Shown here piece after piece: positions 1-5,771 of a stretch of DNA of 7,336 bases. The stretch's first letter is position 1. Each line of letters begins with the position of its first letter. The notes beneath the pieces are model-generated. The model saw only the letters and a list, made by a program, of their open reading frames with translations, was not told the origin of the DNA and did not search any database. The translations under genes and the position numbers were made by a program. Location: NCBI GenBank assembly GCA_946885765.1, contig CAMPHD010000163.1, positions 1-7,336 of the forward strand, written 5' to 3'. This DNA comes from an uncultured Thalassospira sp. GTDB taxonomy: Bacteria; Pseudomonadota; Alphaproteobacteria; Rhodospirillales_A; Thalassospiraceae.

Positions 1-1582
1 CAAGAAATTCGGCCCTCTGATCGCCAATGACGCCATCGACCTTGATGTGCACAAGGGCGAAATCGTTGCCCTGCTTGGCGAAAACGGCGCGGGCAAAACC
101 ACCCTGATGAACATCCTGTTTGGCCATTATGTCGCTGACACGGGAACCGTGATGGTCGCGGATATGGATGGTATCCTTGCCCCGCTTGAACCCGGTGCAC
201 CGCAGGCGGCCCTTGATGCCGGGATCGGCATGGTTCATCAGCATTTCACGCTGGCCGAAAATCTAAGCGGCCTTGATAACATCGTCCTTGGTACGGAACC
301 GATTTTCCGCCTGCGCCGTGACCGGACCAGAGCGCGCGCCAAGCTGGCAAAACTGATGGCGGGGTCGGGTCTTAACGTCGATCTTGATCAACCGGTTCAT
401 AAACTGACCGTCGGCGAAAAGCAGCGCGTTGAAATCCTTAAAGCCCTTTATCGCGATGCCCGTTTGCTGGTGCTTGACGAACCGACCGCGGTTCTAACCC
501 CGCAGGAGGCAGACAGCCTTTTCGCCACCCTTCGTCAGCTTGCCACGTCCGGGCTTTCGGTCATTATCATTGCCCATAAACTGGCCGAGGTTCTGGCGGT
601 TTCGCATCGCATCGCGGTTCTGCGCGGCGGCAAAAAAGTCGGCGAAATGGCAACCAATCAGGCCGACCGCCGTTCGATTGCCGAACTGATGGTCGGTCGT
701 GATGTTCCGGTCAGCCGACGAAGCGAACGCACACCGGGCAAGCCGGTCATAGCACTTCGGGATGTCACGATTGATCGTGGTGATGCCAGGCGTTCGCTGC
801 ATGCTGTGAACCTTATGGCGCGTGAAGGCGAAATTCTTGGCATTGCCGGGGTATCGGGTAACGGGCAGGCGGCGTTGGCACAATTGATTGCCGGGCTGGA
901 TCGGCCCGATTGTGGTTCGGTCGAGATTTTTGGTGAAAAAGTCACGAAATTCGACGCCCATAAGTTCGCCCGGAACGGCATCGCGCGTATCCCCGAAGAC
1001 CGTCATCATGACGGTATGGTCGGGTCGATGACGGTGGCGGAAAACATCACCATTGAAGATGTCCGGTCCCGCGATTACCAGAAATTTGGCTTTCTTGATT
1101 TCGAGGCAATCCGCAAACGGGCCGAGCATGCCATTGCCGATTATGATGTGCGCTGCCCGGGCCCGGATGCCCCTGCACGCCTATTATCTGGCGGGAATAT
1201 TCAAAAACTTATCCTTGCTCGCGTACTGGAAAAATCACCAAAACTGATCCTCGCCAACCAGCCATCACGCGGACTTGACGTTGGTGCGCAATCCGAAGTC
1301 CACAGGCGGCTTCTTGAGGCACGCGAAGGCGGGGCGGCGGTGGTTCTGATATCCGAGGATCTCGATGAACTTCTGACCCTGTCCGATCAGATTGCGGTGA
1401 TTCATGCCGGTCATGTATCGGCAGCAATTGCGGCACATGATATCGACCGGTCCGAGCTTGGCCTGATGATGGCCGGACAGAAAAAAGGCGATACCGATTT
1501 CGGGCCCGATAATTTTGAGTCCAGCACAAAGCCCCGCGAAAAAACCGATGAAAATGCCCCAAGATCAGGAGACCCGGCGTGA
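1..1582 (+). CDS. BMP-type nucleoside/simple-sugar ABC importer, double-domain ATP-binding protein (5' partial)
   Basis: This is the ATPase subunit that powers a nucleoside/nucleobase-type importer at the inner membrane, of the YufO/NupO kind (two fused ABC domains). The reading frame is open to the left edge and codes for in-family residues (KKFGPLIAND) before the GTG at 47, so the true start lies upstream; residue numbers here count from that GTG. Domain 1 has a good Walker A (GENGAGKT, 11-18), signature LTVGEKQR (120-127), Walker B LLVLDEP (140-146) and H-loop His176. Domain 2 (about 232-476) is degenerate: GVSGNGQ replaces Walker A, LSGGNIQK (380-387) is kept, the Walker B region reads LILANQP with Gln for Glu, and the H-loop position is SED. 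This asymmetry is normal for the family and is not decay. A charged tail of about 35 residues follows. The stop overlaps the start of the first permease by four bases, and two permeases of the matching family follow. The exact substrate cannot be read from this subunit. Confidence 0.93.
   Translation, partial: KKFGPLIANDAIDLDVHKGEIVALLGENGAGKTTLMNILFGHYVADTGTVMVADMDGILAPLEPGAPQAALDAGIGMVHQHFTLAENLSGLDNIVLGTEPIFRLRRDRTRARAKLAKLMAGSGLNVDLDQPVHKLTVGEKQRVEILKALYRDARLLVLDEPTAVLTPQEADSLFATLRQLATSGLSVIIIAHKLAEVLAVSHRIAVLRGGKKVGEMATNQADRRSIAELMVGRDVPVSRRSERTPGKPVIALRDVTIDRGDARRSLHAVNLMAREGEILGIAGVSGNGQAALAQLIAGLDRPDCGSVEIFGEKVTKFDAHKFARNGIARIPEDRHHDGMVGSMTVAENITIEDVRSRDYQKFGFLDFEAIRKRAEHAIADYDVRCPGPDAPARLLSGGNIQKLILARVLEKSPKLILANQPSRGLDVGAQSEVHRRLLEAREGGAAVVLISEDLDELLTLSDQIAVIHAGHVSAAIAAHDIDRSELGLMMAGQKKGDTDFGPDNFESSTKPREKTDENAPRSGDPA
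1567..1572 (+). promoter_or_regulatory. Ribosome binding site of permease 1, supporting its GTG start
   Basis: AGGAGA lies six bases before the GTG at 1579, inside the last codons of the ATPase gene. It supports GTG 1579 over later in-frame starts such as ATG 1618. The arrangement (stop and start sharing GTGA) suggests translational coupling. Confidence 0.7.
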
Positions 1583-2649
1583 TCCGGTTTGAACCCCGCA
1601 CCAATCCATCCGCAATCATGGTTTATGGTGTCCCCGTCATGGCGGCAATTATCGCCATTCTTCTGGCGGCGATCCCCCTTGCGCTGGCTGGGGCACCAAT
1701 CATCAAGGCGTATGGCCTGATGATTAGCGGCGCGTTCGGATCGATGTTTGCAATTTCGGAAATGCTGACACGTGCGACCCCGCTGATCCTGACCGGATTG
1801 GCGGCTGCCATCGCGTTTCGGGCCAAGCTTTGGAATATCGGGGCCGAGGGGCAGCTTTACATGGGGGCCATGGCCGCCGTTGCCATCGGATCAGGCGTCA
1901 TTGACGGGCCAAGCTATATCATGATCCCGGTGGTGCTGATTGCCGGGGCGGTCGCCGGGGCGGCAATGCTGATCGGGCCGACACTTTTGAAAACGCGGTT
2001 GGGGGTGGACGAGGTTGTCACCACCCTGCTTTTGAACTTCATCGTCATTCTGTTTGTGCAGATGATGCTCGAAGGTGCGCTGAAAGACCCGATGTCGATG
2101 GGCTGGCCACAGTCCGAGCCGGTGATTGATAGCGCCGTCCTGCCGCCGCTGATCGAACGGATGCGGGTGCATCTGGGGCTTTTGATCGCACTGATATGTG
2201 CCGTGGCTTTGGCGATTTTCGTTAAACGCACCGTCTGGGGATTTGAAATTCGCGCAGTCGGTGAAAATGCCGCCGCAGCGAAATTTTCCGGCATTTCGGT
2301 GACCAAGACCATGGTTCTGGTCGCGATGCTGTCGGGAGGGCTTGCTGGACTTGCCGGTGTATCGGAAGTGGCAGGAACCCGTGGGTATCTCGCGACCGAT
2401 CTGTCACCGGGTTACGGTTATGCCGGGATCGTCGTTGCCATGCTGGCCCGCCTTTCACCGGTTGGTGTTATTATATCAGCATTGTTTGTGGCATCGGTTT
2501 TTGTCGGTGCCGATTCCATGAGCCGCGCGATTGGCGTTTCAAGTTATCTGGCCGATCTGATTGTCGCAATGTCGCTGTTATGCGTTTTGATCGGCGGGTT
2601 TCTGACCCGATTCAAGGTCCATTTCGAACGCCAGAAATCAGCGGGTTAA
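1579..2649 (+). CDS. Nucleoside-type ABC transporter permease 1 (YufP/NupP-like, BPD_transp_2 family)
   Basis: This is an integral membrane subunit of the importer, 356 residues, mostly hydrophobic and with many predicted membrane helices (first clear one at about 17-38). Family marks are LWNIGAEGQ (84-92) after the first helices, and the cytoplasmic coupling-loop segment beginning IRAVGENAAAAKFSGI (225-240), which matches the EAA-like ATPase-contact loop of ribose/nucleoside-type permeases. The length is usual for the longer of the two permeases in BMP-type systems. The GTG start is preceded by AGGAGA and overlaps the ATPase stop by four bases. The second permease begins 11 bases downstream. 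It probably forms a heterodimeric channel with that protein. The fold and system type are clear; the transported compound is inferred only from the neighbouring deaminase. Confidence 0.93.
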   Translation: MIRFEPRTNPSAIMVYGVPVMAAIIAILLAAIPLALAGAPIIKAYGLMISGAFGSMFAISEMLTRATPLILTGLAAAIAFRAKLWNIGAEGQLYMGAMAAVAIGSGVIDGPSYIMIPVVLIAGAVAGAAMLIGPTLLKTRLGVDEVVTTLLLNFIVILFVQMMLEGALKDPMSMGWPQSEPVIDSAVLPPLIERMRVHLGLLIALICAVALAIFVKRTVWGFEIRAVGENAAAAKFSGISVTKTMVLVAMLSGGLAGLAGVSEVAGTRGYLATDLSPGYGYAGIVVAMLARLSPVGVIISALFVASVFVGADSMSRAIGVSSYLADLIVAMSLLCVLIGGFLTRFKVHFERQKSAG

Positions 2650-2653
2650 AGGG
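2648..2653 (+). promoter_or_regulatory. Ribosome binding site choosing the start of permease 2
   Basis: AAAGGG sits seven bases before ATG 2661 and partly overlaps the stop of permease 1. It supports ATG 2661 over the in-frame start at 2580, which would add 27 residues unlike the family and overlap permease 1 by 70 bases. Confidence 0.6.
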
Positions 2654-2660
2654 AAAGACC

Positions 2661-3602
2661 ATGGAAATCATCGACATCCTTTTGACCGCGAATTTCTGGG
2701 CCGCCGCCCTTCGCATAGCCACCCCGCTGATTTTCGGGGTGCTGGGTGCGCTGATTTGTGAACGTGCCGGGGTTCTTAACCTTGGCATTGAAGGAATTTT
2801 TACCGCCGGTGCGATGGCGGGATGGATGGCGGTCTGGCTGGGTGCCGGATTGTGGGGTGGCGTTCTGGTCGCCGCCCTTGCCGGGGGCTTTTTCGGTCTG
2901 ATCCACGCGATCCTGACCGTGCCGCTTGGCCTGTCACAGCATGTGTCTGGGATCGGGGTGACGTTGCTGGCGACCAGCCTGTCGTATTTCACCTATCGCA
3001 CAGCATTGCCTGATGTGTCTTCCCCGCCGCGAATCGTGCCGTTCCAGCCACTTGATATCCCCATCCTGTCGGATTTGCCGTTTATCGGCCCGGCGCTGTT
3101 TTCTCAAACTGCCCTCACGATGCTGGCCCTTGTCATGGTGTTTGTTACCGGCTGGGTTTTGTATCGTACCCCGCTTGGCTTGGCCATCCGGGCGGTGGGC
3201 GACAACCCGTCCTCAGTCGAGGCACAGGGATTATCGGTTTATGCGCTGCGCATCGGGGCCGTGGTCGCCGGGTCAAGCCTGATGGCATTGGGCGGTGCGT
3301 TTCTGACCATGTCGGCGTTTGATGCGTTTTTCTTTGGCATGATTAATGGCCGTGGCTGGGTTTGCATTGCCCTGACCGTGTTTGCAAGCTGGCGACCGGG
3401 CAAGGCGTTGCTGGGGGCGTTGCTGTTTGGTGCGTTTGATGCATTTCAGGTCCGCCTGCAAACCGAGGTCGGCGCGTTTCTGCCATCCCAGGTTTTCCTG
3501 ATGATGCCTTATCTGTTATCGATTGCCGCCCTGATCATTGTGGCGCGCAAGGCCGATTATCCCAAGGCATTGCTGGTGCCATGGTTCAAGGGACAGCGTT
3601 GA
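2661..3602 (+). CDS. Nucleoside-type ABC transporter permease 2 (YufQ/NupQ-like, BPD_transp_2 family)
   Basis: This is the second membrane subunit of the same importer, 313 residues from ATG 2661. The longer frame opening at 2580 was rejected because its extra N-terminus is polar, overlaps permease 1 and lacks family resemblance. MEIIDILLTANFW followed by a hydrophobic helix is the normal N-terminus of this subunit. Diagnostic segments are ERAGVLNLGIEGIF (34-47), the counterpart of the NIGAEGQ motif of permease 1, and IRAVGDNPSSVEAQGLSV (176-193), the predicted coupling loop that contacts the ATPase. Several hydrophobic helices cover most of the chain. The short, basic C-terminus (VPWFKGQR) is likely cytoplasmic. 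The gene is followed by a 69-base gap in which no terminator is seen, so the deaminase is probably cotranscribed. Confidence 0.93.
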   Translation: MEIIDILLTANFWAAALRIATPLIFGVLGALICERAGVLNLGIEGIFTAGAMAGWMAVWLGAGLWGGVLVAALAGGFFGLIHAILTVPLGLSQHVSGIGVTLLATSLSYFTYRTALPDVSSPPRIVPFQPLDIPILSDLPFIGPALFSQTALTMLALVMVFVTGWVLYRTPLGLAIRAVGDNPSSVEAQGLSVYALRIGAVVAGSSLMALGGAFLTMSAFDAFFFGMINGRGWVCIALTVFASWRPGKALLGALLFGAFDAFQVRLQTEVGAFLPSQVFLMMPYLLSIAALIIVARKADYPKALLVPWFKGQR

Positions 3603-3658
3603 TTTCATCGCTACCTTTGCGCCAACCCAAGACTCTGATGATTTAAAGCCCCACTTTC

Positions 3659-3664
3659 GAAGGA
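3659..3664 (+). promoter_or_regulatory. Ribosome binding site of the CodA-family deaminase
   Basis: GAAGGA lies seven bases before ATG 3672. The gap from 3603 to 3671 holds this site and no hairpin or promoter that I could recognise. Confidence 0.65.
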
Positions 3665-3671
3665 TGCCGTC

Positions 3672-4976
3672 ATGCAAGCCGATCTGATCCTGAAAAATGC
3701 CAATCTGCCCGATGGCCGTACCGGCGTTGATATCGCATGCAAGGATGGTAAGATCATCGAAATCGGGCCGCAATTGCCGATATTGGCGGCCGAGGAAATC
3801 GATTGCGACGGGATGCTGGTCAGCCCGCCTTTTGTCGATAGCCATTTCCATATGGATGCGACCCTGTCGCTGGGCCAGCCACGGATGAATGAGTCGGGCA
3901 CGCTGCTCGAAGGCATCGCACTTTGGGGCGAGCTTAAGCCTCTTTTGACCATCGAGGCGGTGATTGACCGAGCGCTTCGCTATTGCGATCTGGCGGTATC
4001 AAAGGGCCTGCTTGCCATTCGAAGCCATGTCGATGTCTGTGATGACCGCCTGCTTGCGGTTGATGCGCTGCTTGAGGTCAAAAAACAGGTCGCTCCCTAT
4101 ATTGATCTGCAACTGGTCGCGTTTCCGCAGGACGGTTATCTGCGCAGCCCGACGGCCAAACAAAACGTCATTCGTGCACTGGACAAGGGCGTTGATGTTG
4201 TCGGCGGCATCCCCCATTTCGAACGCACCATGGCAGACGGCGCACAAAGCATTCCCGAACTTTGCGAAATGGCCGCCAAACGTGGCCTTCGGGTTGATAT
4301 GCATTGCGATGAAACCGACGATCCGCTGTCACGTCACATCGAAATGCTGGCCTATGAGACGCAACGCCTCGGCCTTCAGGGGCGGGTCGCCGGATCGCAT
4401 CTGACATCGATGCATTCGATGGATAATTATTACGTATCGAAACTGATCGCGCTGATGACCGAGGCCGAGGTCAGCGCGATTGCCAACCCGCTGATCAACA
4501 TCACCCTTCAGGGTCGCCACGATACATATCCCAAGCGTCGCGGCATGACGCGCGTGCCGGAATTGCGCAAGGCGGGGCTTACCGTCGCCTTTGGGCATGA
4601 TTGCGTGATGGACCCGTGGTATTCGATGGGATCAGGCGATATGCTTGAAGTCGCATCAATGGGACTGCATGTGGCCCAGATGACGTCACGCGACGATATC
4701 CGGGCGTGTTTTGACGCAGTGACCAGCGAACCGGCAAAAATCATGGGCCTTGAAGGATACGGAATTGCGGTTGGCAACAATGCCGATTTCGTCGTGTTGC
4801 AGGCCCGCGATACGATCGAGGCCATTCGTCTGCGTGCCAATCGGCTTTATGTCATCCGGCGCGGCCATATCATTGCCGAAACCCCGTTACAGCAAACCCG
4901 CCTGCACCTTTCGGAACGGCCGGAAACCCTGCGCGGCGATAATTATGCCCCCCGTTCCAGCGGCAAACAGGAATAA
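3672..4976 (+). CDS. CodA-family amidohydrolase: cytosine-type deaminase, possibly 5-methylcytosine deaminase
   Basis: This is a cytosolic metal-dependent base deaminase of 434 residues, about the length of E. coli CodA and alignable to it almost end to end from memory. Conserved parts include FVDSHFHMDATLSLGQP (His58 and His60 as metal ligands), RSHVDV (117-122), AFPQDG (Gln153, pyrimidine contact), GGIPHFE, VDMHCDE (His211 metal ligand, Glu214 catalytic), SHLTSMHS (His243), NPLINITLQGR, DTYPKRRG and FGHD (Asp310 metal ligand). The next residue, Cys311, occupies the place of CodA Asp314, which discriminates against 5-substituted cytosines; family members lacking that Asp have been shown to deaminate 5-methylcytosine to thymine. 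So the fold and deaminase chemistry are well supported, and 5-methylcytosine as a substrate is an inference. Cytosine or isoguanine remain possible. It sits behind a nucleoside-type importer and ten bases before the flavin reductase-like pseudogene. Confidence 0.9.
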   Translation: MQADLILKNANLPDGRTGVDIACKDGKIIEIGPQLPILAAEEIDCDGMLVSPPFVDSHFHMDATLSLGQPRMNESGTLLEGIALWGELKPLLTIEAVIDRALRYCDLAVSKGLLAIRSHVDVCDDRLLAVDALLEVKKQVAPYIDLQLVAFPQDGYLRSPTAKQNVIRALDKGVDVVGGIPHFERTMADGAQSIPELCEMAAKRGLRVDMHCDETDDPLSRHIEMLAYETQRLGLQGRVAGSHLTSMHSMDNYYVSKLIALMTEAEVSAIANPLINITLQGRHDTYPKRRGMTRVPELRKAGLTVAFGHDCVMDPWYSMGSGDMLEVASMGLHVAQMTSRDDIRACFDAVTSEPAKIMGLEGYGIAVGNNADFVVLQARDTIEAIRLRANRLYVIRRGHIIAETPLQQTRLHLSERPETLRGDNYAPRSSGKQE

Positions 4977-4986
4977 CGGAAACACC

Positions 4987-5589
4987 ATGTTTTACGAGCC
5001 CGGAAAAACACCCCATAACCTGCCGCATGATCCGTTCAAGGCCTGTGTCGCGCCGCGTCCGATTGGCTGGATTTCGACGGTCGATAAACGGGGGCACGCC
5101 AATCTGGCCCCCTATTCGTTTTTCAATGCGGTTTGCGGCAATCCGCCGATGGTGATGTTTGCATCTGGCGGATCGATTGACAGCCTCTCCAATGCGCGGG
5201 AAACCGGCGAATTTATCGCCGCCGTTGCCCCGCGTGCCATGCTGCGCGAAATCAATTTCTGTTAGGCACCGTTGCCGCCAGAACAGGACTAATTTGATTA
5301 TGCTGGTCTTGAAAAGGAACCCGGCAAACTGGTCCGTGCGCATCGGATCAAGGGGGTGCCGATCCATATGGAATGCAAGGTGTTCCAGATTGTCGATCTG
5401 CCCGGCCCCGACCCGCAAAGCAAAAACGCCATGGTGATCGGTACGGTTATTGGTTTGCATATCGATGAGGCGATCATTCGCGACGGCATGGTCGATGTGA
5501 CTTTGTTCGAGCCGCTGGCGCGGCTGGGCTATCACGAATATGCCAGTGTCGCGGAAACCTTTACCGTCCGGCGCGAGGATTTCTGGTAA
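4987..5589 (+). pseudogene. Flavin reductase-like (FMN-binding split-barrel, DIM6/NTAB type) protein gene broken by two in-frame stops
   Basis: Read in one frame from ATG 4987 to TAA 5587-5589 this encodes a 200-codon protein of normal family length. It begins MFYEPGKTPHNLPHDPFKA, followed by VAPRPIGWIST and NLAPYSFFNAV, the FMN-binding split-barrel signature of COG1853 proteins. The frame is cut by TAG at 5263-5265 (codon 93) and TAA at 5290-5292 (codon 102). Coding resemblance continues without a frameshift on both sides: INFC-stop-APLPPEQD-stop-FDYAGLEKEPGKLVRAHR, where family members have Ser and Glu at the two stops. The C-terminal half (ECKVFQIVDLPGPD, MVIGTVIGLHID, PLARLGYHEYA) is intact. 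A single intact protein is not made unless both stops are read through; the translated piece is 92 residues and lacks the second half of the barrel. Homologues are FMN-binding proteins or flavin reductases of mostly unknown role. Sequencing error is the main alternative. Confidence 0.85.
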
Positions 5590-5683
5590 CCGCCCCGCCG
5601 GTTCGCTGCCCTAAATTACGACTTTCTGTTGTTTCACGTAAACGACGCACAACCGCAAACAAACTGTCACAGTAAAATTCTAA

Positions 5684-5699
5684 TGTGATCTCTATCACT
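5684..5699 (+). promoter_or_regulatory. CRP/FNR-family binding site (CRP-like dyad)
   Basis: TGTGA-TCTCTA-TCACT is a near-perfect match to the CRP core TGTGA-N6-TCACA. The inner arms GTGAT and ATCAC are perfectly symmetric around CTCT. Flanking AA and TT extend the resemblance to the 22-base E. coli consensus. It lies 73 bases before the phytase-like gene. An FNR/FixK-type regulator would prefer TTGAT arms, so CRP is favoured. Binding is predicted, not shown. Confidence 0.55.
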
Positions 5700-5701
5700 T
5701 G

Positions 5702-5739
5702 CGCCTGAACCGATGCATAACCGGGTTCGGGCGTTTCTT
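5702..5739 (+). terminator. Hairpin with T-rich tail, probable terminator of the transporter-deaminase operon
   Basis: CGCCTGAACC (5702-5711) pairs with GGTTCGGGCG (5724-5733) through ten base pairs with one G-U wobble and a 12-base loop, followed directly by TTTCTT. It is the first terminator-like structure after the operon and stands 112 bases beyond the pseudogene. The T tract is short and broken by C, so termination may be partial. It lies between the CRP-like dyad and the putative -10 of the next gene. Confidence 0.5.
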
Positions 5740-5741
5740 CG

Positions 5742-5747
5742 TATACA
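5742..5747 (+). promoter_or_regulatory. Putative -10 element of the phytase-like gene
   Basis: TATACA is the best -10-like hexamer before the gene. No good -35 hexamer is found 16-18 bases upstream (the region reads TAACCGGG), which fits activator dependence. With a start near 5753 the CRP-like dyad would be centred close to -61.5, the classical class I position, and the leader would be about 19 bases. Confidence 0.35.
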
Positions 5748-5758
5748 TTACACGATGT

Positions 5759-5764
5759 GGGGGA
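5759..5764 (+). promoter_or_regulatory. Ribosome binding site choosing the start of the phytase-like gene
   Basis: GGGGGA stands seven bases before ATG 5772. The in-frame GTG at 5757 would place this site inside the coding region and add five residues before the signal peptide, so ATG 5772 is preferred. Confidence 0.6.
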
Positions 5765-5771
5765 TCACACC

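Noticed and set aside
494..1129. Minus-strand open frame (211 codons) inside the ATPase gene
   Set aside because: It is wholly antisense to the strongly conserved ABC domains and its translation shows no recognisable motif.
1100..1582. Degenerate second ABC domain as a sign of decay
   Set aside because: Missing Walker A and Walker B residues in the second domain are normal in this double-domain importer ATPase family.
2580..2660. Longer N-terminus for permease 2 starting at 2580
   Set aside because: It overlaps the coding end of permease 1 by 70 bases, is polar and unlike the family, and a ribosome binding site sits just before ATG 2661.
3603..3671. Internal terminator or promoter between permease 2 and the deaminase gene
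   Set aside because: No stable inverted repeat with a T run and no convincing -35/-10 pair could be found; only the ribosome binding site is supported.
5263..5292. Programmed readthrough, selenocysteine or pyrrolysine recoding
   Set aside because: Two different stops (TAG and TAA) occur at ordinary family positions (Ser and Glu), neither is TGA, and no special downstream structure is evident.
4870..5535. Long minus-strand open frame (221 codons) across the flavin reductase region
   Set aside because: It lies antisense to conserved deaminase and flavin reductase coding sequence, has low-complexity His/Arg/Asp-rich content typical of shadow frames in GC-rich DNA, and resembles no family I know.
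5356..5589. A separate small gene starting after the two stops
   Set aside because: It is the same frame and the C-terminal half of the flavin reductase-like protein, with no proper ribosome binding site before the GTG at 5356; better described as the rest of a pseudogene.
5653..5681. PhoB box suggested by CTGTCAC (5664-5670) before a phytase-like gene
   Set aside because: No second direct repeat is found at the required 11-base step on either side (CCGCAAA and AAATTCT), so only a half-site is present. The small palindrome ACTG-TCA-CAGT (5663-5673) matches no operator I recognise.
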